A stretch of 64,000 bases of DNA from Bacteroidota bacterium (lineage in GTDB: Bacteria > Bacteroidota > Bacteroidia > Bacteroidales > Paludibacteraceae), in the NCBI GenBank assembly GCA_017860295.1, contig JAFNAS010000011.1, positions 1 through 64,000 on the forward strand, in the 5' to 3' direction. The notes below the pieces were generated by a model. That model did not search any database, was not told where the DNA came from, and worked only from the letters and a program-made list of their open reading frames with translations. Below, one piece after another: positions 43,836 through 53,268 of this stretch; position 1 is the first letter of the stretch; the number at the start of each line of letters is the position of its first letter. Made by a program: the position numbers and the translations under genes.

Positions 43836-46691
43836 TTATAATCCTATTAAAAATTCGGTCAGATTTTGTTCGTGAGTGAAGTTGAGTTTCTTGCGCAATC
43901 TGTAACGAGCCATCTCAACACTTTTGACCGAGATATTCAACAATCCAGCAATCTCTTTTGATGAAATATTCATCCGAATATAAGCCGCCAACTTCAAGTC
44001 GGAGGTGGTTAGTCCTGGAAATTGAGTGCTAAGCTTTACCAGATAGTTATCGTGTGTTTTATTAAAACTCATTTCAAAAACCTTCCACTCCTCATCCGGA
44101 TTTTTATTTTTTTCAACAATATGTTTCAAGCCTCTTAACTCTGATGTTGGGATCATTTTATTAAGGGCCAGCTTCGCAATTTCTGCATCCAGTTTATTCA
44201 TCAGTTTATTTTTATGTAACATGGATTTTGTTACACGCGACAATTCATCGGTTTGTGACCTTATCTGCTCCTGAAGCAGTCGATTCTCCATCTTCGACAT
44301 CTCTTTTTCATGCTCTAATTCGATGCGCTTTTGTTCCTTCTGCCAACGCCGTTGTAAATATTTATAATAAATCATTGCAACCCCCAAAAGCGAAAGCAGC
44401 ACTAGACACAGCCCAATCCAACCCATATACCAGGGAGGTAAAATAGTAATTCTGAGTTCTTGCGAATAATAGACTTCGTTGGTTCCAACAATAGTGGCCT
44501 TAACCTGAAAGACATAGTCTCCTGCAGGCAAATTTGTAAATGTTGCCATATTACTGGTCGAGGGAATAGAGAAATTTTCCGAATTTCCCTTAAGGCGATA
44601 GCTGTAGCGTATGTTCCCTTCATTTTCATAATCAGGCAATGTAAAGCGAATAAAGATTGTATTATGCCTGTAAGGAAATTCAATAGCGTGATTCTTATAA
44701 TACTCCAACGAATGTGGCAGTGTAATCGATTTCATTACATTCGTAAAGGTTCCGATATCTCGCAGATAAACCGGGTTCGATTTGGTCTTAGGTGAGTACT
44801 TCGTGTTTATCACAGCAAAGCTATTCGATGTACAGACCATATAAGCCCCATCGGATACTCTTTCAATATCCTCGTATGTGCTAATTAACTGTTTATTAAG
44901 AGACTCCATATTTCTATTCTCAAGCGAAGGTCGTCGTGTCAGATAATTTTTAATACAGAAGAAGCTTCCCGATGCATAACACCACATCCGCTCAGCATCC
45001 ATTTGTAAACGATGAATGTTGACCTGTTTTGGAAGCACTCTATTGATCACAGGATCGGGCATAAATTTCTGCTGCGCATAATCATACTTGAGAATACCTT
45101 TTTCTGCATCTACGGCAAATACATTGCCATTATACGAATATATTCCTCGAGCAGTAGAATGATCTATACCAATATCCTTTAATTGGTTGCTACTATAAAT
45201 TACACTATTAAAAGTCGGATCGAACTTGACTTTGTAAAAACCAGCAGAGATACTCCCGATGTAAATATTATTATCCTTATCTTTTGCCAACGATGATCCA
45301 TCGTATGGAAATACAGATTGTTCCTTAATCGTGTATTGCCCTCCATTTATATGCATCACACAAAGTCCGTCGTAGGTAAGAAACAGAACTGTTCTATCAT
45401 CAATTTTGAGCCAGTGAGTAGCCCCGCTCTTTGTATAAATAAAATCTCCCCTGGAGCCTTCTACAGCATAAACGCCTTTATTGTGTGCACATAATAATTT
45501 ATTTCCGACCACCACCAAAGCCCACACCTGTCCCTGCGATTTAGGCATAAGCGTAAATGAAAGTTCTCTTTCAGGAAAAGCAAGATCAGCAATTGCACAA
45601 CTAAATAGTCCCTGGTTGGTTGCAAAAAAAAGCCTTCCATTATACTCTTGCACCTGATAAACAGAGCCCAGAACTCCTTTGGGATCGGGAAATGTACGAA
45701 TCGGGCTATTCATCTGGATATGGCAAATTCCGCGATCAAGCCCTAACCATAAATTATTGGTCTGATCGGAGAAGACACTTAGCACCGTATTGTTAGGCAT
45801 GCCCTTGGGTTTGTTAATGGTGGACACAATGTTCCCGTTGTAATCGGCAATTAACAAACCATTCAAGATCGTACCAAAGGCATATTTTCCTCCGGGCAGA
45901 GCGGTCATACTAAATATCTGATTCTTAACCAGAAAATCGTTGCACGGAAAAGAACTCTTTTCTATTCTCTCATTTTCCATTTTATATAACCCTTTATCAA
46001 TAGTAGCTATCAATATGGAATTAGTAGAATAGGACTCCATTCCATACACACAATCACCCGTAAATATGTCGCCACCAGGAATACCTATCAATTTATCATT
46101 CTTCAGTTCCATTAAGCCTAAGACCTTCTCTTGTACAAAAAGCCGTCCGTTGGCTTTGAATAAAAATTGAAACCGGTTAGGTGCCGGAATAATAGAAATG
46201 GATTTGGTCTGCGTATTATATTTGTAGATATTTTTAAAACTATGGAAATAAACGGCATTAGCCAACAAAACAATCTTCCAGATTTCTTCATCGGCGAAAC
46301 GAAGATGTGACGCTTTGGTTAATGAGGTATATTTCAGTTTACGTGTTGCAATGTCTTCTGACCAATACCCAAACTCATTGCGTACACCGGTGTATATTTT
46401 CTGGTCATCGGCAATAGCAATACTACGGACATTGGACGTATTATCAGGCAATTGATAAAGTTGCCACTGACTACCATCATACTCCAGCAATCCTGCCGAA
46501 TTGGCAAAATACATATATCCTTTTTTATTCTGTGCGATTGCCCACGTTTGGTTAGCTGCGTTGTAGACATTCTTATCAAAATAAGTAATCTTCGGAACAC
46601 AAACATTCTCTATTTTATCAATACCAACCGCTGCCGATTTGATAAAGGGGAACAAAAAAAGGATAATAATTATACGAGAAGAACTTTTCAT
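43836..46691 (-). CDS. PUL regulator: beta-propeller sensor with Y_Y_Y domain and LuxR-type HTH
   Basis: The protein (951 residues from ATG 46691) has a signal-like N-terminus, a long beta-propeller periplasmic sensor (repeats such as ANQTWAIAQNKKGYMYFANSAGLLEYDGSQW), a triple-tyrosine domain (about residues 640-735; NIRYSYRLKG, AGDYVFQVKA), one membrane helix near 743-762, a coiled coil rich in Lys/Glu, and a C-terminal LuxR-like HTH (LTTSDLKLAAYIRMNISSKEIAGLLNISVKSVEMARYRLRKKLN). No histidine kinase or receiver domain is seen, so it should couple sensing to DNA binding in one chain. It is divergent from the SusC gene of the PUL and probably controls it. The open frame extends 15 codons upstream. 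Confidence 0.9.
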   Translation of the reverse strand: MKSSSRIIIILFLFPFIKSAAVGIDKIENVCVPKITYFDKNVYNAANQTWAIAQNKKGYMYFANSAGLLEYDGSQWQLYQLPDNTSNVRSIAIADDQKIYTGVRNEFGYWSEDIATRKLKYTSLTKASHLRFADEEIWKIVLLANAVYFHSFKNIYKYNTQTKSISIIPAPNRFQFLFKANGRLFVQEKVLGLMELKNDKLIGIPGGDIFTGDCVYGMESYSTNSILIATIDKGLYKMENERIEKSSFPCNDFLVKNQIFSMTALPGGKYAFGTILNGLLIADYNGNIVSTINKPKGMPNNTVLSVFSDQTNNLWLGLDRGICHIQMNSPIRTFPDPKGVLGSVYQVQEYNGRLFFATNQGLFSCAIADLAFPERELSFTLMPKSQGQVWALVVVGNKLLCAHNKGVYAVEGSRGDFIYTKSGATHWLKIDDRTVLFLTYDGLCVMHINGGQYTIKEQSVFPYDGSSLAKDKDNNIYIGSISAGFYKVKFDPTFNSVIYSSNQLKDIGIDHSTARGIYSYNGNVFAVDAEKGILKYDYAQQKFMPDPVINRVLPKQVNIHRLQMDAERMWCYASGSFFCIKNYLTRRPSLENRNMESLNKQLISTYEDIERVSDGAYMVCTSNSFAVINTKYSPKTKSNPVYLRDIGTFTNVMKSITLPHSLEYYKNHAIEFPYRHNTIFIRFTLPDYENEGNIRYSYRLKGNSENFSIPSTSNMATFTNLPAGDYVFQVKATIVGTNEVYYSQELRITILPPWYMGWIGLCLVLLSLLGVAMIYYKYLQRRWQKEQKRIELEHEKEMSKMENRLLQEQIRSQTDELSRVTKSMLHKNKLMNKLDAEIAKLALNKMIPTSELRGLKHIVEKNKNPDEEWKVFEMSFNKTHDNYLVKLSTQFPGLTTSDLKLAAYIRMNISSKEIAGLLNISVKSVEMARYRLRKKLNFTHEQNLTEFLIGL

Positions 46692-46738
46692 AACAGTACT
46701 AAAAATAGAAAAAAGAAAGTTCAGAACAGCAATCACAA

Positions 46739-46746
46739 CAAAGATA
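46739..46746 (-). promoter_or_regulatory. -7 element of the PUL regulator
   Basis: On the minus strand the sequence is TATCTTTG, 48 bases before the regulator start. No good -33 element. Confidence 0.45.
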
Positions 46747-46883
46747 GTACATTATTCATCAAAAAATAATATATAGACACTATTCATTTTACTATGTTAA
46801 TAACCAACAATTTAAAAAAATATTGTAGAGATAAAATAGAGGTTATTTATACATATTGTATGGTTTTTGTAGAGGTGTATTTA

Positions 46884-46915
46884 TTGCAAAACGAATTCAA
46901 AGGATGTTACATTTG
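46884..46915 (+). promoter_or_regulatory. Promoter of the PUL SusC operon
   Basis: TTG (46884-46886), a 21-base gap and TACATTTG (46908-46915). The transcript would start near 46922. Confidence 0.5.
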
Positions 46916-47229
46916 TGCAAACCTTTACAAAAAATGTTATTTGAAGACAAGGCTCTCTGAAGTAAGTTCGGATAGAGATTGCTTCATTGAAAAACACCAA
47001 TAAATAAAACAATAATTTTATAGATACTTACAGAGTTCTTTTGCCTTAAATAAACTTTATTATCAAAATGAAAACACATTCTCACCTTATTGCACTTTTC
47101 TCCAAAAGAAAGAATCCTTCTTTCTTGTCTGGGTTCGAAAACCGAGCCCTAAGCAATGTATTTAACTTCCAAACAACGCAATTATATTAACTTGCTATTC
47201 TTGAACAAAGAATGCACAAATCTAAATTT

Positions 47230-50166
47230 ATGAAGAAACGACTGATTTTTGTTATGTTTATTTTATTCAGTTTGGGTAAAATAACGGCACAAAACATTTC
47301 GGGTGTAGTTCGTGATGCAAACAGCGAACCACTTCCTGGCGTAACAGTAACACTGAAAGGAACCGGAATCGGAACCATTACCGACTTAAATGGTAAATTT
47401 ATAATTAACGGGCAACATGTTATTGGAAAAATACTTTCTTTTAGTTTCGTCGGATACCAATCTGTCGAAAAACTAATTGAAAAAGAGACTGCTTTCACTA
47501 TCACACTTCAAGAGGCTTCAAAAAATCTGGAGGAAGTGGTGGTAGTTGGTTATGGTACCCAAAAGAAAAAAGATTTAACAACCGCTGTATCAACTGTAAA
47601 ATCAGGAGATATAGCTGACAGACCTCTTGTATCGGCCGCTCAGGCATTACAAGGAATGGCCGCAGGGGTACAGGTCACCGAAAATTCAGGAAAACCGGGA
47701 AGTGGATTATCTGTCAGAGTGCGTGGAACAACATCCATTAATGCCAATAATGAACCGTTATACATTATTGACGGCATTCCTACATCAGACACCAGAAATC
47801 TGCCCGTTGACGATATAGAATCCCTGCAAGTATTAAAAGATGCATCTTCTGCTGCTATTTATGGTTCGCGGGCTGCCAATGGAGTCGTTTTAATCACAAC
47901 GAAGCATGGAAAAGCCGGAACCTCAAAAATTACATTGAACAGTTATTATGGTTTTTCAAGCCTTCCAAAAAAAATTGATGTTCTCAATTCCACCCAATTC
48001 ATTTCTTTGATGGGAGATTTGGGATATGACACATCTATTCTATCAAGTACAACAAATACCGATTGGCAAAACGAGGTTTACCGCACGGCTCCTATCTTGA
48101 ACACACAAGTTTCATTTTCCGGGGGGTCGGAAAAGACACAGTACTATGTTTCATTAGGGATGTTAGATCAGTCTGGAATAATAGATCCAACACAGTTCAA
48201 ACGTTATTCCTTGAAAATCAACTTGGATCAAGAGATGAAGAAATGGCTGAAAATAGGGACCAACTTCTCGTGGAGCAAAGTTAACAGCAATGACGTAACA
48301 GACAATGCAGGTGTTGCAAAAGGAGGAGTCGTTTTGGGAGCTTTAACTACCCCTCCGACAATGAGCATATACAATAGCGATGGCACCTTTACCTCGAATC
48401 CTTATCAGGCAGGGTGGTCAAATCCTGTTGCTTACATGAAAGCCATTTCCAAGAATGCAAAAAGCGATAAACTATTATCAAACATTTATGCTGAGTTGTC
48501 ATTAATGAAAGATCTTAAATTTAAAACAGCCATCTCGATTGAGAACAACAACTATCTGTATACCAGCTTTACAGATCCTTATTCCACCTCTGATGGAGTT
48601 TCGAAAAAAGGTATTGGAATTGCAGAAACCAAAAGAGATCTGACGTGGCTTACGGAAAACACATTAACCTATAATTTCAAAATAAATCAAAAACACAAAG
48701 TAGGTTTAATGGCAGGGACAACAGCACAAAAATATGATTATTATGAAACCTATCAAGAAAAGACAGGTTATTCCGGAAACTCTATTACAACATTAACAGC
48801 AGCAAGTACAACAGTTTCCAACAACTCAGAACCGGATCAATGGTCAATGGTGTCATTCTTTGGACGGGCAACGTACGATTTTGCAAGTAAATATCTGGCA
48901 ACTATCAATGTTCGCCAAGATGGATCCTCGCGTTTCGGGCCAGACAGCAGATGGGGAACATTCCCATCAATATCGGCAGGATGGAGAATATCAGATGAAA
49001 AATTTATGGATGGTTGGAAAAAGTTTCTGGATGATATGAAAATCCGCGTAGGATATGGAATTGTTGGAAACCAACCATCGGATTTTTATGCCTATTATGC
49101 AAAAGAATCTTCGGGAGGAGCGTATCCATTCCCGGAAGGGGCAATAACCGCTATTCAACCGACATCTTCAGGGAACTCCAAACTTAAATGGGAGTCGACC
49201 AATCAAATCAATGCCGGTATCGATGCTTCTTTCTTCAATTCAAGAATAGTATTATCATTCGATTTATACTACAAAAAAACAAAAGATCTTATTATGTCAA
49301 AAAACATCCCGACACAAACAGGATTTTCGACACAAATGGTGAATGTCGGCAATGTTTCAAACAAAGGATTGGAGATAAATATAAATACAAGAAATCTGGT
49401 AAAGAAATTTAAGTGGAATACTGATTTTAATTTTGCCTTAAATCGCAATAAAGTATTGAATCTTGATGGGCAAACTCTTTATACAGGAGAGATTTACGAA
49501 AGAGGCAATGCCTCCATCATCAAAGAAGGAGAACCCATCGGTTCATTCTACGGATACATCTCGGAAGGAGTTGACCCTGCGACAGGTATGATTAAATATA
49601 AGACGGATGCCGACGGCAATAAGATTCAAACTATCATTGGCTGTGCACAACCTAAATTCACTTTCGGTTTAAATAACAGTTTCTCTTATAAAAACTTTGA
49701 TTTGGGCATTTTACTCCAATGCGTTTACGGCAATGACATATTGAATGCTACCCGCATTGAAACTGAAGGTATGGAAAATTACAAAAATCAAACCACAGCA
49801 GTATTGCGCAGGTGGAAAAAAGCTGGCGATGTAACGGATATACCAGCAGCTATTGCAGGGAATACCGACAATTCACAAATATCCACACGCTTTATCGAAG
49901 ACGGTTCTTTCTTGCGCTTGAAATCGGTGTCATTGGCTTATAATTTGAAAAACAATTTTCTTCAAAAATGCCAGATCAGCTCCATAAAACTATATGTAAC
50001 CGCACAAAATCTAGCGACATTCACCAAGTATAAAGGCTATGACCCTGAACTCAGCTTTGGAGGAAGTAGTTCCGATGCTTCAACCGCCAATGCTGCATTA
50101 GGTATTGATTATGGTACATATCCACAACCTCGTACAATTATTTTCGGTATGAATATTGACTTCTAA
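47230..50166 (+). CDS. SusC-family TonB-dependent transporter of the PUL
   Basis: The protein (978 residues from ATG 47230) has a signal peptide ending GKITAQ, a carboxypeptidase-like domain (NISGVVRDANSEPLPGVTVTLKGT), the SusC signature LEEVVVVGYGTQKKKDLTTAVSTVK, the plug segment RVRGTTSINANNEPLYIIDGIP and DASSAAIYGSRAANGVVLITT, and a full barrel ending IFGMNIDF. It imports glycan fragments with the SusD protein encoded next. An ATG at 47212 would add six residues. Its long leader carries two hairpins. Confidence 0.95.
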   Translation: MKKRLIFVMFILFSLGKITAQNISGVVRDANSEPLPGVTVTLKGTGIGTITDLNGKFIINGQHVIGKILSFSFVGYQSVEKLIEKETAFTITLQEASKNLEEVVVVGYGTQKKKDLTTAVSTVKSGDIADRPLVSAAQALQGMAAGVQVTENSGKPGSGLSVRVRGTTSINANNEPLYIIDGIPTSDTRNLPVDDIESLQVLKDASSAAIYGSRAANGVVLITTKHGKAGTSKITLNSYYGFSSLPKKIDVLNSTQFISLMGDLGYDTSILSSTTNTDWQNEVYRTAPILNTQVSFSGGSEKTQYYVSLGMLDQSGIIDPTQFKRYSLKINLDQEMKKWLKIGTNFSWSKVNSNDVTDNAGVAKGGVVLGALTTPPTMSIYNSDGTFTSNPYQAGWSNPVAYMKAISKNAKSDKLLSNIYAELSLMKDLKFKTAISIENNNYLYTSFTDPYSTSDGVSKKGIGIAETKRDLTWLTENTLTYNFKINQKHKVGLMAGTTAQKYDYYETYQEKTGYSGNSITTLTAASTTVSNNSEPDQWSMVSFFGRATYDFASKYLATINVRQDGSSRFGPDSRWGTFPSISAGWRISDEKFMDGWKKFLDDMKIRVGYGIVGNQPSDFYAYYAKESSGGAYPFPEGAITAIQPTSSGNSKLKWESTNQINAGIDASFFNSRIVLSFDLYYKKTKDLIMSKNIPTQTGFSTQMVNVGNVSNKGLEININTRNLVKKFKWNTDFNFALNRNKVLNLDGQTLYTGEIYERGNASIIKEGEPIGSFYGYISEGVDPATGMIKYKTDADGNKIQTIIGCAQPKFTFGLNNSFSYKNFDLGILLQCVYGNDILNATRIETEGMENYKNQTTAVLRRWKKAGDVTDIPAAIAGNTDNSQISTRFIEDGSFLRLKSVSLAYNLKNNFLQKCQISSIKLYVTAQNLATFTKYKGYDPELSFGGSSSDASTANAALGIDYGTYPQPRTIIFGMNIDF

Positions 50167-50183
50167 TATTAAAAAAACATATT

Positions 50184-51686
50184 ATGAAACAGCCATATTT
50201 TATAAAAAGTTTACTGCGTGCAAAAATCATGCAATCAGAACATAATCTTACCAAAGCAATAAGTAAGATAGGAGTAGGCATTTTGATGGTTATAGCCACT
50301 GTATCATGTAGCAACTTCCTGACAACCGACACCGAATCATTTACTGCTAAAGAAACGTTCACCAACGACAAAGCCTGGCCCAGTGCAGCATTAGCAAGCT
50401 TATACAAAACGTTCCACACGGAATATTATCAGTTTGACATGTTTGTCAATGGAGATGTTTCTTCTGATGTTTGTTATGCAGGAGGAGATAATACGTCCAA
50501 TTTTGAAATAGATGATTTTTCGATTTCTACCACCAACAGCAATGTAAAAAGAGACTGGACTTATCTTTATAATGCCATAATGATTTGCAATTCTGTATTG
50601 GAAGGTGCCGATGAATGTAAAGTAGAAGGTTTTACCGATAGCGACCGTTCAATTTTAAAAGGAGAAGCAAAGTTCATTCGCGCAGTGCATTATTTCAATT
50701 TAGTAAGACTCTGGGGCGGCGTTCCCATCGTATTATTAAGTGACCCAAATCAAACTGCAACATTAGCACGTTCGTCAGAAACCGAGGTGTATAGCCAGAT
50801 TGTATCTGATTTGACTGATGCAATCAGTGCATTACCTGCAACTCAATCGGAAACGGGAAGAGCCACAAAAGGCGCAGCTCAGGGCATGCTGGCTAAAGTA
50901 TATGCCTCAATGCCTACTATCGACTACACAAAGGTGCTGGAATACTGCAATGCCGTACTGGCAAATACCAGTTACGAATTAGTCTCCGACTATGCTGAGC
51001 TGTTCGATGGAAACCACGAAAACACTACGGAATCTTTGTTTGAAATTCAATTTGATGCAGCTACTGCTGGGGCTTGGGGCCCGGAAATGTTTTTGCCGTA
51101 TTCTCTATCGGGAGACTCATGGAAAAAATTCAATACACCTTCCAAAACTTTAATAAATACGTATGACGACGAAGGAGATAACGTACGAAAAAATGCAAGT
51201 GTCATTTTTGAGGATTGTACAGGTTATTATAGCGACGATGTATGGGGAACTACCATACCTTTTGCTTACAAGTTCAAATCAGCCAACGGATGGAACAGCA
51301 GTAACAATATTATTTACTTACGTTTAGCCGATATCATTTTACTTAAAGCCGAAGCATTAAATGAAACTGGAGATTTATCCGGTGCCAAAACGTTATTAAA
51401 TAAAATTCGGTCGAGAGTAGGGCTGGCCGACAAAAACCCCACAAACCAAAGTGATATGCGTACAGCCATTGAAAAAGAAAGATTTCTGGAACTGGCATTT
51501 GAAGGTCATCGTTGGTTCGATCTAAAACGCACAGGCAGGGCGATTACTGTAATGTCAAGCTGTGAAACCAGAAAAGCAGCATCAAGCGCCTATGGTTCAA
51601 GTATCACCCAAAATGATCTATTGTGGCCGATTCCGGCAACAGAAATACAATTGAATCCAAATCTTACACAAAATTCCGGTTACTAA
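50184..51686 (+). CDS. SusD-family lipoprotein of the PUL
   Basis: The 500-residue protein has a lipoprotein signal with lipobox ATVSC (Cys42 from this start) and SusD features: LLTTDTES-like start, FIRAVHYFNLVRLWGGVPIVL, RLADIILLKAEALNETGD, IEKERFLELAFEGHRWFDLKRTGRA and LLWPIPATEIQLNPNLTQNSGY at the end. ATG 50184 is 17 bases after the SusC stop; a second ATG at 50229 would shorten the signal to a more usual length. An intrinsic terminator follows, so enzyme genes downstream are read at a lower level or from a separate promoter. Confidence 0.94.
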   Translation: MKQPYFIKSLLRAKIMQSEHNLTKAISKIGVGILMVIATVSCSNFLTTDTESFTAKETFTNDKAWPSAALASLYKTFHTEYYQFDMFVNGDVSSDVCYAGGDNTSNFEIDDFSISTTNSNVKRDWTYLYNAIMICNSVLEGADECKVEGFTDSDRSILKGEAKFIRAVHYFNLVRLWGGVPIVLLSDPNQTATLARSSETEVYSQIVSDLTDAISALPATQSETGRATKGAAQGMLAKVYASMPTIDYTKVLEYCNAVLANTSYELVSDYAELFDGNHENTTESLFEIQFDAATAGAWGPEMFLPYSLSGDSWKKFNTPSKTLINTYDDEGDNVRKNASVIFEDCTGYYSDDVWGTTIPFAYKFKSANGWNSSNNIIYLRLADIILLKAEALNETGDLSGAKTLLNKIRSRVGLADKNPTNQSDMRTAIEKERFLELAFEGHRWFDLKRTGRAITVMSSCETRKAASSAYGSSITQNDLLWPIPATEIQLNPNLTQNSGY

Positions 51687-51697
51687 TCACAGGTAAA

Positions 51698-51735
51698 AAA
51701 GCCGGTCTTACCCAGCTGAAGACCGGCTTTCTTAT
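51698..51735 (+). terminator. Terminator between susD and the GH30 genes
   Basis: A perfect 12-bp stem (51698-51709 with 51719-51730) followed by a short CTTAT tract. It may cause partial termination, giving more SusCD than enzyme mRNA. Confidence 0.75.
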
Positions 51736-51789
51736 AACACTCGAATGTAAGATTACACTCTTTTATCTGCACCTCACAAACAAAAAACA

Positions 51790-53268
51790 ATGACAAAACA
51801 GTTACTTAAATTTGGGCTTATACTTGTTCTGATTTTTTGCATGTCCAATGTATCTGCACAAAATGAAATAAGGAAAAAATGGTATGCAACTGTTTATACA
51901 ACTGCCCAGAACACTGATTTAAGAATCAGCAAAACAAATGCATTACAATTTCAAAAATCATCGCAACCCATTGAGAAAGACGTTTGGATCTTTATTGATC
52001 CTTACAAAAAATTTCAGACAATTTTTGGCATTGGAGGAGCCATTACCGATGCATCAGCCGAAATTTTTGCAAAACTGACACAAACACAACAAAATGAACT
52101 GTTGGAGGCTTTCTATAGCCCACAGAAAGGGATAGGCTATACTTTCGCGAGAACTAACATCGGTAGCTGCGACTTTTCAAGTGACAGCTACACTTATGTT
52201 ACAGATAAAGACAAGTGGCTCAAAACATTCAATATATCACACGATAAACAGTACAAGATTCCATTAATAAAAAAAGCCATGACAGTCGCAGGCGGACGCT
52301 TAGCATTATTTGTCAGTCCATGGTCGCCACCGGCATGGATGAAAGACAACAACGACCGGATGCATGGCGGAAAATTGTTGCCGCAGTACTGGCAAACATG
52401 GGCAAATTATCTTATAAAATTCATTCATTCCTATCAATCGGAAGGCATTCCTGTGTGGGGTTTATCCGTCCAAAACGAACCGATGGCTATTCAAAAGTGG
52501 GAATCATGTATTTACACCGCAGAAGAGGAGCGGGATTTTATAAAAAAGAATCTTGGGCCAGCCCTTGTAAAAGCCGGACTGGGGTCTAAGAAACTTATTG
52601 CATGGGATCATAATAGAGACCTGATTTACCAAAGAGCAAGTGTCATAATGCAGGATCCGGAAGCAGCTAAATATGTCTGGGGATTTGGCTATCATTGGTA
52701 TGAAACGTGGAGTGGAAGCGACATGCAATACGAAAATCTGAAACGGGTAAAAGAGGCATTTCCGGCAAAGAACATTTTATTTACCGAAGGATGTATCGAA
52801 AAATATGATGCCGCAAAAATCAATGAATGGTGGCTGGGTGAGCGTTACGGCAAGGCTATGATCAATGACTTTAACAATGGATCCAATGGCTGGATCGACT
52901 GGAACATTCTACTCGATGAAACAGGAGGTCCGAATCATGCAGGAAATTTCTGCTATGCCCCTGTTCACGTCAACCCGAATACTGGACAACTTACCTACAC
53001 AAATATTTTTTATTACCAAGGACATTTTTCTAAATTTGTCAAACCCGACGCACAACGCATAGCATGTTCCACCACGCGCTCACAATTATTGGCAACAGCG
53101 TTTATTAATAAAGATGGAAATATTGCTCTCATCGTAATGAATCCAACTAATGACCATTTAAATTACAATCTACTAATTCAGGATCAATCATCTATAATTG
53201 ATGCCTTACCCCATTCCATGTCGACAATTATACTAAAAACAACAAATACCCATGAAGTTTTCAAATAA
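51790..53268 (+). CDS. GH30-family glycoside hydrolase (first of two)
   Basis: The 492-residue secreted enzyme has a signal peptide (cleavage near VSAQ, residue 24) and the GH30 barrel. The acid/base is Glu230 in GLSVQNEP and the nucleophile Glu333 in ILFTEGC; FGIGGAITDASA and LFVSPWSPPAWMKDN are also conserved, with a beta-sandwich C-terminus. The family includes glucosylceramidases, beta-1,6-glucanases and xylan-active enzymes; the subgroup is not settled by eye, though the sequence is closest to the glucosylceramidase/beta-1,6-glucanase branch. Its end overlaps the next GH30 gene by 17 bases. Confidence 0.92.
   Translation: MTKQLLKFGLILVLIFCMSNVSAQNEIRKKWYATVYTTAQNTDLRISKTNALQFQKSSQPIEKDVWIFIDPYKKFQTIFGIGGAITDASAEIFAKLTQTQQNELLEAFYSPQKGIGYTFARTNIGSCDFSSDSYTYVTDKDKWLKTFNISHDKQYKIPLIKKAMTVAGGRLALFVSPWSPPAWMKDNNDRMHGGKLLPQYWQTWANYLIKFIHSYQSEGIPVWGLSVQNEPMAIQKWESCIYTAEEERDFIKKNLGPALVKAGLGSKKLIAWDHNRDLIYQRASVIMQDPEAAKYVWGFGYHWYETWSGSDMQYENLKRVKEAFPAKNILFTEGCIEKYDAAKINEWWLGERYGKAMINDFNNGSNGWIDWNILLDETGGPNHAGNFCYAPVHVNPNTGQLTYTNIFYYQGHFSKFVKPDAQRIACSTTRSQLLATAFINKDGNIALIVMNPTNDHLNYNLLIQDQSSIIDALPHSMSTIILKTTNTHEVFK

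Larger units (their letters stand above)
46692..47229. other. Divergent regulator/SusC control region with long SusC leader
   Basis: No gene is evident in these 538 bases. It contains the -7 match of the regulator, the SusC promoter, and a leader of about 300 nt with two hairpins: a perfect 9-bp stem at 47106-47126 (three-base loop) and a 7-bp GC-rich stem at 47131-47149. The stretch 46794-47003 is open in one frame but sits across the promoter and is judged noncoding. Confidence 0.6.

Noticed and set aside
46794-47003. Open frame of 69 codons upstream of the PUL SusC gene
   Set aside because: It spans the predicted SusC promoter, has low-complexity AT-driven composition and no recognisable domain.
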